Shown: one piece after another, positions 8,874 to 18,037 of the stretch
Numbering within the stretch: the stretch's first letter is position 1
Layout: the number at the start of each line of letters is the position of its first letter
DNA from: Sphingopyxis sp. 2PD
Lineage (GTDB): Bacteria; Pseudomonadota; Alphaproteobacteria; Sphingomonadales; Sphingomonadaceae
DNA: 64,000 nt
Direction: 5' to 3'
Assembly (NCBI RefSeq): GCF_005503695.1
Contig: NZ_SCMU01000003.1
Location: forward strand, 62,001-126,000
Translations under genes and position numbers: made by a program
The notes under the pieces: generated by a model
What the model was told of the DNA's origin: nothing
The model's database searches: none
Seen by the model: the letters and a program-made list of their open reading frames with translations, nothing else

Positions 8874-9683
8874 TCAATGCTTCTTGTCGGCCCAGATGTT
8901 GCGGTACGACAGATAGGCGAGAACCGTGAAGATCAGCAGGAAGAAGAACACGGCCCAACCCACCTGCACGCGCTTCACCAGCTTCGGCTCGGCGGTCCAG
9001 ACGAGGAACGCGGTCACGTCCTTGGCCATCTGGTCGACGCTGGCCTTGGTGCCATCGGCGTAGGTCACCTGATTCTCGGCGAGCGGCTTGGCCATCGCGA
9101 GGTTCAGGTTCGGGAAATAGGGGTTGTAATGGAGCCCGGTGCCGGGCTTCAGTTCGGCAGGCAGGTTCGCCGGCGGGTTCTGATAGCCGGTCAGCAGCGA
9201 ATAGATATAATCCTTGCCGCCTTCGCGCGCCTTGGTGATCAGCGACAGATCGGGCGGGATCGCATTGTTGTTAGCCGCGCGTGCCGCCACATCATTGGCA
9301 TAGGGTGCCGGGAAATGATCCGACGGCAGGCCGTCGCGCGTCGCGACTTCGCCGGTATCGGGATTGACCGACGGAACCTGGAAGCCCTTGGCAAAGGTCT
9401 TCACCTGGCCTTCGGTATAGCCCAGATCCTGAATGTTGCGGAAAGCAACGAGGTTCAGGCTGTGGCAGGCCGAGCAGACCTCCTTGTACACCTGCATCCC
9501 GCGCTGCAACTGCGCCTTGTCCCAATGGGGTACCAGGCCGTCGCTCGCCAGTTTCACATGGCGAGGATGCTTGACGAACGAATAAGCCACATTGGGCTCA
9601 TTCTTGAGCGGCGTCGTGAAGATCGCGAGCACCAGCGCGGTAATGAAACCGAGGCCGACGAGAAATCCGAGCGGGCGAACCAT
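8874..9683 (-). CDS. petC: cytochrome c1 of the bc1 complex
   Basis: This is the haem c subunit of ubiquinol-cytochrome c reductase in the inner membrane. It starts at ATG 9683 (MVRPLGFL) with an N-terminal membrane/signal segment. The haem site is CSACH, the conserved block is SLNLVAFRNIQDLGYTE, and a methionine-containing region is followed by a C-terminal anchor helix (VFFFLLIFTVLAYLSY). Family motifs PPDLSLITKAREGG and GLHYNPYFPN are intact. It is third in petA-petB-petC, 31 bp after petB. An ORF extension upstream of 9683 overlaps petB and is unlikely to be translated. Confidence 0.94.
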   Translation of the reverse strand: MVRPLGFLVGLGFITALVLAIFTTPLKNEPNVAYSFVKHPRHVKLASDGLVPHWDKAQLQRGMQVYKEVCSACHSLNLVAFRNIQDLGYTEGQVKTFAKGFQVPSVNPDTGEVATRDGLPSDHFPAPYANDVAARAANNNAIPPDLSLITKAREGGKDYIYSLLTGYQNPPANLPAELKPGTGLHYNPYFPNLNLAMAKPLAENQVTYADGTKASVDQMAKDVTAFLVWTAEPKLVKRVQVGWAVFFFLLIFTVLAYLSYRNIWADKKH

Positions 9684-9714
9684 GGCTGTATCAGCTCCTG
9701 TTAAAGTCTGGCGC

Positions 9715-11001
9715 TCAGGCCGCTGCCGGACCCGACGCGGCGTCGGGGGCGTGTTTGGCAAGAACCGCTTCGGTGATCGAATTCGGCATCGGCAGCGGAC
9801 GTTCGATCCGCGAGACGATCGGCAGAATGACCAGGAAGTGTGCGAAGTAATAGATGGCGCCCAGCTGGCTGAGGATCACCCACGGCTGTTCGGCGGGCTG
9901 CATGCCGCACCAGCCGAGCAGCAGCACGTCGGCGACGAGCACCCAGAAGAAGATGCGGTACAGCGGGCGATAGGTCGACGACTTCACCGGCGAGCTGTCC
10001 AGCCAGGGCAGGAAGAACAGGAGGGCGATCGATGCGAACATCGCGATGACGCCCCACAGCTTTGCATCGATCCACAGGAAGTTGAAGGTGAAGGCCTTCA
10101 GGATCGCATAGAAAGGCAGGAAATACCATTCGGGAACGATATGCGCCGGGGTCGAGAGCGAGTTGGCCGGGATATAATTGTCGGCATGACCCAGCATGTT
10201 CGGGCTGAAGAAGGTCAGCGCGACGAACACCAGCAGGAATACGCCGAGCCCGAAACCGTCCTTCGCGGTGTAATAGGGGTGGAACGGGACCGTGTCCTGT
10301 TCATCCTTCACCTCGATGCCCGTCGGGTTGTTCGACCCGGGGATGTGCAGCGCCCAGATGTGCAGGATGATGACACCCAGGATCACGAACGGCAGCAGAT
10401 AGTGGAGCGAGAAGAAGCGGTTGAGCGTCGCATTGTCGGGGACGAAGCCGCCGAGCAGCCACTGGCGCACCGGCTCGCCGACCAGCGGAATGGCCGAGAA
10501 GAAGCCGGTGATCACCTGCGCGCCCCAGAAGCTCATCTGGCCCCACGGCAGCACATAGCCCATGAAGGCGGTCGCCATCATGAGAAGGAAGATCACGACG
10601 CCGAGCAGCCACACCATTTCGCGCGGCGCCTTGTACGAACCGTAATAGAGGCCGCGGAAGATGTGCAGATAGACGACGATGAAGAACATGCTCGCGCCGT
10701 TCATATGCGCATAGCGGATGAACCAGCCGGCGTTGACGTCGCGCATGATATGCTCGACCGAATTGAACGCGACCCCGACATTGGCAGCATAATGCATCGC
10801 CAGCACGATGCCGGTGATGATCTGGATCATCAGCGCGGCGCCCGCGAGGACGCCGAAGTTCCAGAAATAGTTGAGGTTGCGCGGGACGGGATAGCCGGGA
10901 CCGGTGGCGTTATAGACCAGACGCGGAATCGGCAGCTTCTCGTCCATCCACTTCATCAGCGGATGCTTCGGTTCATAGGGTTTGGCCCAGGGAAAGCTCA
11001 T
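9715..11001 (-). CDS. petB: cytochrome b of the bc1 complex
   Basis: This 428-residue polytopic inner-membrane protein carries the two b haems and both quinone sites. It has eight expected membrane helices, the paired histidines in helices B and D ([32 protein letters not shown]), the Qo-site [15 protein letters not shown] and the motif [17 protein letters not shown]. The C-terminus is a short Ala/Pro tail. It starts 13 bp after the petA stop. Confidence 0.96.
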   Translation of the reverse strand: MSFPWAKPYEPKHPLMKWMDEKLPIPRLVYNATGPGYPVPRNLNYFWNFGVLAGAALMIQIITGIVLAMHYAANVGVAFNSVEHIMRDVNAGWFIRYAHMNGASMFFIVVYLHIFRGLYYGSYKAPREMVWLLGVVIFLLMMATAFMGYVLPWGQMSFWGAQVITGFFSAIPLVGEPVRQWLLGGFVPDNATLNRFFSLHYLLPFVILGVIILHIWALHIPGSNNPTGIEVKDEQDTVPFHPYYTAKDGFGLGVFLLVFVALTFFSPNMLGHADNYIPANSLSTPAHIVPEWYFLPFYAILKAFTFNFLWIDAKLWGVIAMFASIALLFFLPWLDSSPVKSSTYRPLYRIFFWVLVADVLLLGWCGMQPAEQPWVILSQLGAIYYFAHFLVILPIVSRIERPLPMPNSITEAVLAKHAPDAASGPAAA

Positions 11002-11014
11002 CTTATCTCGCTCC

Positions 11015-11572
11015 TCAGCCGATCGTCACGACAGTGTCGCTGGTAAATTCATAAGGCGGCACCACCAGATTGGTCGGCGCCGGACCTTTGCGGATGCGCG
11101 CCGCGGTGTCGTAGTGCGAACCGTGGCACGGGCAAAAATAGCCGCCGAAATCGCCCTTGTTCTCGCCTTCCGCCGCACCAAGCGGCACACAGCCGAGGTG
11201 GGTACAAACGCCAAGGGTGATCAGCCAGTTTTCCTTGCCCGGCTTGGTACGCTCGTCGATCGTCTGCGGATCGCGCAGATCGCTGAGCGGTACCGCCTTG
11301 GCTTCGGCGATTTCCTTTTCGACCAGGTTGCGGACAAAGACCGGCTGCTTGCGCCAGCTGGTCTTGATCGCCTGACCGGGCTGGATGGCGGAAACATCGA
11401 TCTCGGTGGTCGACAGCGCAAGAACGTCGGCCGACGGATTCATCTGGTTGACCAGCGGCAGCACCACCGCCACCGCGCCAACCCCGGCGAAACTCACTGC
11501 CGCAATATTGATGAAGTCCCGGCGACGCACGCCATCTTCGATGCCGGCATTGAGTTCGGATTCACTGGCCAT
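11015..11572 (-). CDS. petA: Rieske iron-sulfur subunit of the bc1 complex
   Basis: The protein has 185 residues from ATG 11572. A twin-arginine-like segment [15 protein letters not shown] leads into one membrane anchor. The 2Fe-2S cluster sites are CTHLGC and CPCHGS, separated by the usual loop, and the GPAP hinge motif follows. The 69 codons upstream of this ATG look non-coding. It is the first gene of petABC, with a candidate promoter at 11681-11709. Confidence 0.95.
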   Translation of the reverse strand: MASESELNAGIEDGVRRRDFINIAAVSFAGVGAVAVVLPLVNQMNPSADVLALSTTEIDVSAIQPGQAIKTSWRKQPVFVRNLVEKEIAEAKAVPLSDLRDPQTIDERTKPGKENWLITLGVCTHLGCVPLGAAEGENKGDFGGYFCPCHGSHYDTAARIRKGPAPTNLVVPPYEFTSDTVVTIG

Positions 11573-11680
11573 TCGACTGCCCTTGCATGGGTGAACTGAC
11601 AAAGTTCTCGGAAAGTCGGGCCGCCCCGCGACGCGCGCACAAAATGGCACGCCCCGGCGGCCCCTCCGGGAATTGCGGGC

Positions 11681-11709
11681 CTGATAGCCGCACAGTCCGG
11701 GCTTGCCAA
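11681..11709 (-). promoter_or_regulatory. candidate promoter for petABC
   Basis: The minus strand shows TTGGCA (11704-11709), a 17-bp spacer and TATCAG (11681-11686), about 110 bp before the petA start. This is the best sigma-70-like match I see in the divergent petA/trmL space. Confidence 0.38.
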
Positions 11710-11794
11710 CAGGCAATTTCCCCTTCTTTGACCGATGTATGACGCCGCCGCGAAAGCCCTCGATTCTGCACCGGCGCACGGCTAAGGGCTAGCC

Positions 11795-12253
11795 ATGGAA
11801 ATCGCCCTGTTTCAGCCCGATATTGCGGGCAATGTCGGCACCACACTGCGCACCGCTGCCTGCTTTGGCGTTCCCGCGCATATCATCGAACCTTGCGGAT
11901 TTCCCTTCTCTGACAGTGCCTTGAAACGCGCCGGGATGGATTATGCGGTACGCGCCAACGTCCGCCGCCACGCCGACTGGAGCGATTTTCAAAGCTGGGC
12001 GGCGGCCGCCGGACACCGGCTGGTCCTGCTGACCACCGCGGGCGCGACGCCCCTGCCCGACTTCGATTTTTCGTCCGCAGACGTGCTGCTGCTCGGTGCC
12101 GAATCTTCGGGTGTCCCGCCCCATGTCCATGATGCCGCGGCGGCGCGCGTCGCGATTCCGATGCAGGCGGGCTTTCGCTCCTTGAATGTCGCGGTCGCGG
12201 CTGGCATCGCGCTCGCCGAAGCGCTCAGGCAAACGAAAGGCTTTCCGGCATGA
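11795..12253 (+). CDS. trmL: tRNA (cytidine/uridine-34 2'-O)-methyltransferase
   Basis: The 152-residue SPOUT-fold methyltransferase modifies the wobble base of tRNA-Leu. Marks are the N-terminal IALFQPDIAGNVGTTLRTA, the knot motif LLLGAESSGVP and the C-terminal RIPMQAGFRSLNVAVAAGIAL-like segment. The stop overlaps the hemF start as ATGA, so translation is probably coupled. Confidence 0.92.
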   Translation: MEIALFQPDIAGNVGTTLRTAACFGVPAHIIEPCGFPFSDSALKRAGMDYAVRANVRRHADWSDFQSWAAAAGHRLVLLTTAGATPLPDFDFSSADVLLLGAESSGVPPHVHDAAAARVAIPMQAGFRSLNVAVAAGIALAEALRQTKGFPA

Positions 12254-13110
12254 TCACGCTCGACCCGCAGCAGCAGACGGCACGCGACTGGTTCGAATCG
12301 CTGCGCGACCGAATCTGCGCCGAATTCGAGCGCATCGAGGCCGAGGCAGGCAGCGATGCGCGCTTTGCCTACACCCCATGGGATCGTGAAGCCGTGGGGA
12401 TCGCCCCCGGCGAAGGCGGTGGCGGCGTGCGCGGGGTGATGACGGGCAAGGTGTTCGAAAAGGTCGGCGTCAACGTCTCGACCGTCGGCGGCCAGTTCGC
12501 CCCCGATTTCGCCGCGTCGATCCACGGCGCGGGCGAAGACCCAAGCTTTTTCGCCACCGGGATCAGCCTGGTCGCGCATATGGCGAACCCGCACGCTCCC
12601 GCCGTCCATATGAACACGCGTTTCCTGGTCACGACGAAGCGCTGGTTCGGCGGTGGCGCCGACCTCAACCCGCCGATTCCGTATCAAGAGGACACCGACG
12701 CCTTTCATGCGCGGCTGCGCGCGGCGTGCACGCCCTTCGGCCCCGACGTCTATGAACGCTATGCCAAATGGGCCGAGGATTATTTCTATATCCCGCACCG
12801 CGGCGTCCACCGCGGCGTTGGCGGCATTTTCTACGATCATCTCGAATGCGGCGACGACGCCGAATTCGATCGCAACTTTCAGCTGACCCAAGCGGTCGGC
12901 GAGGCGTTTCTCGATATTTTCCCGCAAATCGTGCGGCGCCGTATGGGCCTGCCCTTTTCTGAGGCCGAGCGCGACGCGCAGCTGATCTGGCGCGGGCGCT
13001 ACGCCGAATTCAACCTGGTCTATGATCGCGGCACCCTGTTCGGGCTAAAGACCGGCGGCAATATCGACGCGATCCTGATGAGCCTACCCCCGCTCGCCAA
13101 ATGGAGCTGA
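12250..13110 (+). CDS. hemF: oxygen-dependent coproporphyrinogen-III oxidase
   Basis: This cytoplasmic haem-pathway enzyme converts coproporphyrinogen III to protoporphyrinogen IX with O2. The 286-residue length is typical. Family blocks are GGGGVRGVMTGKVFEKVGVN, VHMNTRFLVTTKRWFGGGADLNP, HRGVHRGVGGIFYDHL and the C-terminal RGRYAEFNLVYDRGTLFGL. It overlaps trmL by 4 bp. A haem enzyme close to the bc1 operon is a sensible neighbour but lies on the other strand. Confidence 0.95.
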   Translation: MITLDPQQQTARDWFESLRDRICAEFERIEAEAGSDARFAYTPWDREAVGIAPGEGGGGVRGVMTGKVFEKVGVNVSTVGGQFAPDFAASIHGAGEDPSFFATGISLVAHMANPHAPAVHMNTRFLVTTKRWFGGGADLNPPIPYQEDTDAFHARLRAACTPFGPDVYERYAKWAEDYFYIPHRGVHRGVGGIFYDHLECGDDAEFDRNFQLTQAVGEAFLDIFPQIVRRRMGLPFSEAERDAQLIWRGRYAEFNLVYDRGTLFGLKTGGNIDAILMSLPPLAKWS

Positions 13111-13120
13111 AATAGCAACA

Positions 13121-13146
13121 AGGGCGCCCCGTCGCCGGAGCGCCCC
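13121..13146. terminator. weak hairpin between convergent genes
   Basis: GGGCGC (13122-13127) and GCGCCC (13140-13145) can pair across a 12-base loop, between the hemF stop and the stop of the minus-strand membrane gene. T-tracts are poor on both sides, so terminator function is doubtful. Confidence 0.28.
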
Positions 13147-13168
13147 TCGCTTGCTTCAATTTTCCCGG

Positions 13169-14041
13169 TCAGGCGAAAACGTCACCCGCCGCGCGCGGCG
13201 TGATCGCGCGGTAAATCCCCACCGGCATCGAAAATGAAAACATCATGATCGGCAGATAGACCAGCGCCGCCATCACGATCATCGTCAGCATCGCACCGAA
13301 TGCCGAGCCCCCCAGGATTGCCCCCAGAATGCCGCCGAAAATCAGGCTTGCGACGAACAGATAGGCGAGCATGCCAAGCGCAAATAGCAGGTAAAAACCG
13401 ACGATCTTCCACTGTGACGCGCCGGTGATCCGCCACGATTCGGCAAAGCCGGTGACGGGATTGCGCGTCAGCCGATCGGCCATGACCGGTCCGGCCACCG
13501 AAACCCGCGACTGGATCCACAACATGAACACCAGAACGCCGACGTAGAGCAGCAACATGACGAAAATTGCGCCGCCGCCGACCGCGCCCGATGCCAGGGC
13601 GTCGGGTGACATCGCACCCATGCCGCCCAGCGCCGCGCCAAAAACCAACGCGAAGATCAGCATGACCACGAAGATCACGATATAGGCAGCGATCATCACG
13701 ACGAACATGCCAAAGGCAAACGCCGGGCCAGCCTGAAACGCCCACGCAAAATTGGGTGCTTCACCGGGATGCATCCCGCCGCGCCAGATCAACATGCAGA
13801 CGCCGTAAAGAATGACCGAAGCGATGAGGGCAAAGAGGAAAATCTTGCCGATCGCCCCGAAGGCCACCGACGGATCGGCAGGCGACATCGCCATCGCGGT
13901 AAAGGTCGAACCCAGGAACAGGAAACCGAGCAATCCGACGACGACCAGCGCGCCGCCAACCCACATCAGCATCTGCATCCAATTGGCCTTCAGAAACGCA
14001 AAGGTTTCCGAAAAGGCCGCCCCTATGCTCATCTTTATCAT
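13169..14041 (-). CDS. polytopic membrane protein, GPDPase membrane-domain-like
   Basis: The 290-residue protein is almost all hydrophobic, with about six helices. It begins MSIGAAFSETFAFLKANW and contains the phrase RNPVTGFAESWRITGASQWKI between helices, a pattern seen in the glycerophosphodiester phosphodiesterase membrane-domain family and its relatives. No catalytic domain is attached. ATG 14039-14041 is preceded by GGGGGAAG. It is paralogous in layout to the next gene upstream (14113-14859). Function is unknown. Confidence 0.62.
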   Translation of the reverse strand: MIKMSIGAAFSETFAFLKANWMQMLMWVGGALVVVGLLGFLFLGSTFTAMAMSPADPSVAFGAIGKIFLFALIASVILYGVCMLIWRGGMHPGEAPNFAWAFQAGPAFAFGMFVVMIAAYIVIFVVMLIFALVFGAALGGMGAMSPDALASGAVGGGAIFVMLLLYVGVLVFMLWIQSRVSVAGPVMADRLTRNPVTGFAESWRITGASQWKIVGFYLLFALGMLAYLFVASLIFGGILGAILGGSAFGAMLTMIVMAALVYLPIMMFSFSMPVGIYRAITPRAAGDVFA

Positions 14042-14112
14042 ATCACTTCCCCCCGTTGTTAAACCCCATTCCCCAAAGCGTTCATCCTGAAGCGTTGCTG
14101 TGCCGAAGCCCT

Positions 14113-14859
14113 TTACTGGAACACGTCGCTCGACGATCGCACGGCAAGCTGGCGATACGCCGCCGCCGAAATCGCCACCGACACGAGGCTACCGAGCGCT
14201 CCGAAACCCGCTTCGATCACTCCGCCCAACATGCGGCCGATTCCATCGCCCGTCCCGGCAATGGCGCCGACAACCAGCCCGACGATCATCGCGGCGATGA
14301 AAATCACGATGGTGACCAGAAACAGGAAAAAGAAGATCGCCCAGCCGTTGTTCCGCGTGAGTTCCCAACTGGTCTTCAGCGCTTCGAACGGGTTGTACAG
14401 GCTGCGGTCGGCGACGCTGGGCGCCGCCAGCGTCAAGCGCCCGACCAGATACAGGCCCGGAATGATCAGCAGGATCAGCCCGAAACCGATCGCGAGGCCC
14501 GACAATATTTGCACCGCGAGCAAGGTCGGAAAGAACATCAGCCCGAAAGTCAGCGCCTCGCCGACGCTGATCCCACCGCGCGCGAGCCACAGCCGGAGAA
14601 TCGCCGCCGATCCGATGATCGTAGTGAGCGCGACGATGATCTGGCCGGGGATCAGCTGCCGAAACGTCTCCTGCAGCGCCGCCATCGACTGCTCGACGCT
14701 CGCCCCCGCGGGCGGCTCGATGGGTACCGGGCCGAACCAGGCGATCGCCAGCGCGGGCAGGAAGAAGAACACCCCTGCGATTGCACCAATCAAGGCAGGA
14801 TGCGATTTCAGCAATTGGATGCTGTCTTCCCACGCCGCACCCATGTCGAATTTTACCAT
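14113..14859 (-). CDS. polytopic membrane protein, paralogue of the adjacent gene
   Basis: The 248-residue protein begins MVKFDMGAAWEDSIQLLKSHP and has about five membrane helices. Its central YNPFEALKTSWELTRNNGWAI matches the NPVTGFAESWRITGASQWKI stretch of its neighbour, so the two probably arose by tandem duplication. It resembles glycerophosphodiesterase membrane-domain proteins without the enzyme. A 71-bp gap separates the pair. Function is unknown; a membrane-organising or lipid-related role is only a guess. Confidence 0.62.
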   Translation of the reverse strand: MVKFDMGAAWEDSIQLLKSHPALIGAIAGVFFFLPALAIAWFGPVPIEPPAGASVEQSMAALQETFRQLIPGQIIVALTTIIGSAAILRLWLARGGISVGEALTFGLMFFPTLLAVQILSGLAIGFGLILLIIPGLYLVGRLTLAAPSVADRSLYNPFEALKTSWELTRNNGWAIFFFLFLVTIVIFIAAMIVGLVVGAIAGTGDGIGRMLGGVIEAGFGALGSLVSVAISAAAYRQLAVRSSSDVFQ

Positions 14860-14991
14860 TGATACCCCGTCATTTTCTGGATCCCCGATTGCCTGCGAAG
14901 GTGACGCCGTTCGCCGCGTCTGTCCAGCCCTGTCGGCGATCTGCGCGCAGAGCCTTGCGCGGCGGGGCGCGGCGGGGCAGGAAGCGCCGCA

Positions 14992-15645
14992 ATGACCCGT
15001 CTGCCATCCCCCGAATGGACCCTGTCAACTGGGCTGACCGACTATGCCGCGGCGCTTGCCGACATGGAAGCGCGCGCCGCCGCTATTCACGCAGGTGAAG
15101 CGGGCGAACGGATCTGGCTGCTCGAACATCCGCCGCTTTACACCGCGGGAACCAGCGCCGATCCCGCCGAATTGCTCGACCCCCGCTTTCCCGTTTATGA
15201 CGCGGGCCGCGGCGGACGTTACACCTATCACGGCCCCGGCCAGCGCGTCGGTTATGTCCAGCTCGACCTGACGCGGCGCGGCCGCGACGTGCGCGCCTAT
15301 GTATCGGCGCTCGAAGGCTGGGTGATCGACGCGCTGGCGTTGCTTGGCGTCGAGGCCCGCCGCGCCGACGGCCGCATCGGCATCTGGACCGACGCGCCCG
15401 ATGGCCGCGAGGCCAAGATCGGCGCGATCGGCGTCCGCGTGAAACGCTGGGTCACGCTCCACGGCTTTTCGCTCAATGTGTCGCCCGACATGACCCATTT
15501 CGGCGGCATCGTGCCGTGCGGCATCGCCGAATTTCCCGTCACCAGCCTTGCCGATCTTGGCAAAGCGGCATCCTTCGCCGACGTCGATGCTGCGCTGGCC
15601 AGCGCCCTGCCCGCCTTTCTCGACAAGCTTCGGCCGAGCGATTAG
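14992..15645 (+). CDS. lipB: octanoyl-[acyl carrier protein]:protein N-octanoyltransferase
   Basis: This cytoplasmic enzyme moves octanoate from ACP to lipoyl domains, the first step of lipoate synthesis. Its 217 residues include [31 protein letters not shown], the lysine in [19 protein letters not shown] and the catalytic cysteine in [11 protein letters not shown] 14992 gives the family's usual N-terminus. A small lipoprotein gene follows after 9 bp. Confidence 0.94.
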   Translation: MTRLPSPEWTLSTGLTDYAAALADMEARAAAIHAGEAGERIWLLEHPPLYTAGTSADPAELLDPRFPVYDAGRGGRYTYHGPGQRVGYVQLDLTRRGRDVRAYVSALEGWVIDALALLGVEARRADGRIGIWTDAPDGREAKIGAIGVRVKRWVTLHGFSLNVSPDMTHFGGIVPCGIAEFPVTSLADLGKAASFADVDAALASALPAFLDKLRPSD

Positions 15646-15654
15646 GAACGGCGC

Positions 15655-15996
15655 ATGACCCGTACCCTTATCGCCTCGCTCCTGCTCCTGCCCCTCGCCG
15701 CCTGTGGCAGCAGCGACCCCGCAGGCAAATCGACGACCAAACTCGACGCGGTGGAGGTGCAGCCGGGATCGGTCAGCGATTCGATGATCATCCTCGACGA
15801 TGCCAGCACCGACGGTACCGCGGTCGACAACAGCGTCCCCGATGACGGCACCGCCAAGGAAGCGACAAAATCGGACACCGACAACGCCGACGAAACAACC
15901 GCCGACCCCGAAACGAGCGAGAATCCCGACGCGGTTCCGGCTCCTGCGGCGAAAAAAGCAATCACCGCGGACAGCGCGGCGAAGAAGGCCGAATAA
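15655..15996 (+). CDS. small acidic lipoprotein, function unknown
   Basis: The 113-residue product has a short signal peptide and a lipobox LAAC (LLLPLAACGSS), so it is probably lipid-anchored. The mature part is rich in Asp, Thr, Ser, Ala and Glu and looks disordered. It ends in an Ala/Lys-rich segment (PAPAAKKAITADSAAKKAE). No domain is recognised. It follows lipB by 9 bp and is probably cotranscribed. Confidence 0.6.
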   Translation: MTRTLIASLLLLPLAACGSSDPAGKSTTKLDAVEVQPGSVSDSMIILDDASTDGTAVDNSVPDDGTAKEATKSDTDNADETTADPETSENPDAVPAPAAKKAITADSAAKKAE

Positions 15997-15999
15997 GAC

Positions 16000-16632
16000 C
16001 TAGCGCAGCCCCAGGCTCTTGTGCGTCTGGAGCGAAAGCCGCCAGCGCGGATCGGCCATCACCAGTTCGATGCACCGCTGCACATTTTTGGCCGCGTCCG
16101 GATCGTCGAGCGGCTGCAGGAGCCGATGGGTGAAATCGAGCGTCGCGAGCCGCGCGACATCGCTGCCGGGTTGCGGCCAAACCAGCTTCAACTCATCGCC
16201 GCTCGTCTGCACCAATTCGCTGCCTGCCTTGGGGCTGACGCAGATCCAGTCGATGCTGCGCGGGACCGCAAATGTGCCGTTGGTTTCAATCGCGATCGTG
16301 AAGCCGTGCGCATGGAGCGCATCGATCAATGCCGCATCGACCTGCAACATCGGTTCGCCGCCGGTCAGCACGACATAGCGGCCCTCGTCCCCCGCCCCCC
16401 AGCTTTCGGCGATCACCGCAGCGAGTGCACCGGCGTCGGCATATTTGCCGCCCAATGTCCCGTCGGTGCCGACAAAATCGGTGTCGCAGAACTGGCAGAC
16501 CGCCTTGACGCGATCCTGCTCGCGTCCCGTCCATAAGTTGCATCCGGCAAAGCGGCAGAAGACCGCGCGCCGCCCCGCCTGCGCCCCTTCGCCCTGCAGG
16601 GTCAGGAAAACCTCTTTGACGGCGTAAGTCAT
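16000..16632 (-). CDS. queE: 7-carboxy-7-deazaguanine synthase
   Basis: This radical-SAM enzyme forms the deazaguanine ring of queuosine precursors. The [4Fe-4S] cysteines are in GCNLWTGREQD...VCQFCDTDF, which is the long-loop QueE type rather than plain CxxxCxxC. The segment VVLTGGEPMLQVD follows, and 210 residues is normal. It starts 4 bp after queC, giving a queC-queE unit. Confidence 0.93.
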   Translation of the reverse strand: MTYAVKEVFLTLQGEGAQAGRRAVFCRFAGCNLWTGREQDRVKAVCQFCDTDFVGTDGTLGGKYADAGALAAVIAESWGAGDEGRYVVLTGGEPMLQVDAALIDALHAHGFTIAIETNGTFAVPRSIDWICVSPKAGSELVQTSGDELKLVWPQPGSDVARLATLDFTHRLLQPLDDPDAAKNVQRCIELVMADPRWRLSLQTHKSLGLR

Positions 16633-16636
16633 CGGA

Positions 16637-17320
16637 TCAGGCGTAAACCGTCGGGTCGGCGAGACCGGCGTCGGCGAAGCCCTTGGACCGGAGGCGGCAG
16701 CTGTCGCACGATCCGCAATGCAGGCCTTCCGGCGTCGGATCGTAGCACGACCAGCTCATCGCCGCGTCCATGCCGAGCCGCGCGGCCTCGGCCGCAATGT
16801 CCGCCTTGGTCATATGCTGAAGCGGCGCGTGAATACGGAATTCGACGCCCTTGTCGCCGTCGCGCGTCGCAAGCGCTGCGAGCTTCTCGAAGCCCTGAAT
16901 AAATTCGGGGCGGCAGTCGGGATAGCCCGAATAGTCGAGCGCGTTGACCCCGATGACAATGTCCTGCGCCTGCCGCGCTTCGGCGAGCCCCAGCGTGAGG
17001 GACAGGAAGATCAGGTTGCGCGCCGGGACATAGGTGATCGGGACGTCGCCCCCGACCCCGTCCTTGGGCACATCGATGTCGGCGGTCAGCGCCGATCCGC
17101 CGAAGCGGCGGAGATCGAGCGGCAACACAATATGTTCGGCCGCGCCCACTTCGTCCGCAATGCGTGCGGCCGACGCGAGTTCAACGCGGTGCCGCTGGTT
17201 ATAGTCGATCGTCAGCGCGACGATGCGCGCACCGGCTTCGCGCGCGAGCCCGGCGCACACCATCGAGTCGAGCCCGCCCGACAACAGGACGATCAGGGTT
17301 TTTCCAGCGACATCGTGCAT
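16637..17320 (-). CDS. queC: 7-cyano-7-deazaguanine synthase
   Basis: This ATP-dependent enzyme converts CDG to preQ0. The PP-loop SGGLDSM is near the N-terminus, and the zinc site is at the C-terminus (LHCGSCDSCRLR). I chose ATG 17320 (MHDVAGKT) over the GTG at 17341, since the PP-loop sits about 12 residues in, as usual. I looked for a preQ1 riboswitch in the upstream 175 bp and saw none. Confidence 0.94.
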   Translation of the reverse strand: MHDVAGKTLIVLLSGGLDSMVCAGLAREAGARIVALTIDYNQRHRVELASAARIADEVGAAEHIVLPLDLRRFGGSALTADIDVPKDGVGGDVPITYVPARNLIFLSLTLGLAEARQAQDIVIGVNALDYSGYPDCRPEFIQGFEKLAALATRDGDKGVEFRIHAPLQHMTKADIAAEAARLGMDAAMSWSCYDPTPEGLHCGSCDSCRLRSKGFADAGLADPTVYA

Positions 17321-17516
17321 CGGCGCCCGATACGCCTGCACCGATAACGGCGCAAGGGGCCGCTTGCCGCGGCGCTTCCAAAGAAACGGGCCGCGCGACG
17401 ATCGTCACACGGCCCAGTGCGGCATGAAAGCCGTTAGGGAGAAGGACACACATCGGTGTGCCGCATGTCCCGATTAACGCCGGATGGTTAACAACCGGTT
17501 AGCACCGCCCGCCGGT

Positions 17517-17921
17517 TCAGCACGGCCCCGCCCGACGCGCTTCGATCGCATGTGAAAAGGGCTTGCCGTCGGCGATGCCCTGCGTGTCGATCTGGACCAG
17601 CCGGTTCGTTTCGTTGCGGATGCTGGTGCGGCCATGGCCTGCCCCGGGGCAGGTGTAGTGCACCGTCACCGACTTGGGCGTATCCTCGATGATGTAGCGC
17701 GAACAATTTGCCCGCGGGTGCTGGATCTGGATCATCCGCCGCGCGTCGCCGACGCAAATTGTTTGCAGCACCGCATCGCTGCCGCGCTCGCGCAGCTGCC
17801 AGCTGCCTTTTTCAAGCCCGTCGAGCATCGCGAGCGACGGCGCCTGGGCGGGAACCGCGGTTGCTCCCGCCAGCGCGGCGACGGCAAAGGAATATCGCAA
17901 AATGGGAGAGAAGATCGCCAT
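17517..17921 (-). CDS. DUF3617-like exported protein
   Basis: The 134-residue protein has a signal peptide (MAIFSPILRYSFAVAALAG to PAQA) and a periplasmic domain with four cysteines. It includes GLEKGSWQLRERGSD and VTVHYTCPGAGHGRTSIRNET, the layout of the DUF3617 family common in sphingomonads. ATG 17921 is chosen over a GTG two codons earlier. Function is unknown. Confidence 0.65.
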   Translation of the reverse strand: MAIFSPILRYSFAVAALAGATAVPAQAPSLAMLDGLEKGSWQLRERGSDAVLQTICVGDARRMIQIQHPRANCSRYIIEDTPKSVTVHYTCPGAGHGRTSIRNETNRLVQIDTQGIADGKPFSHAIEARRAGPC

Positions 17922-18037
17922 TGTCACCTATCCATCGGACGCCCGGATCCGGGCAGAAATGCGACCCCGTTTCGACCGAGATAACAATGCCGACCCGGAT
18001 TTTCAACCGTTTGCCGATGGATTAGGACGTTTCGTCG

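Noticed and set aside
17438-17480. TTAA-spacer-TTAA as a CtrA site
   Set aside because: The spacing between the TTAA halves is 10, not the 7 of the CtrA consensus.
17321-17516. possible preQ1 riboswitch upstream of queC
   Set aside because: No preQ1 hairpin and A-rich tail could be found on the minus strand.
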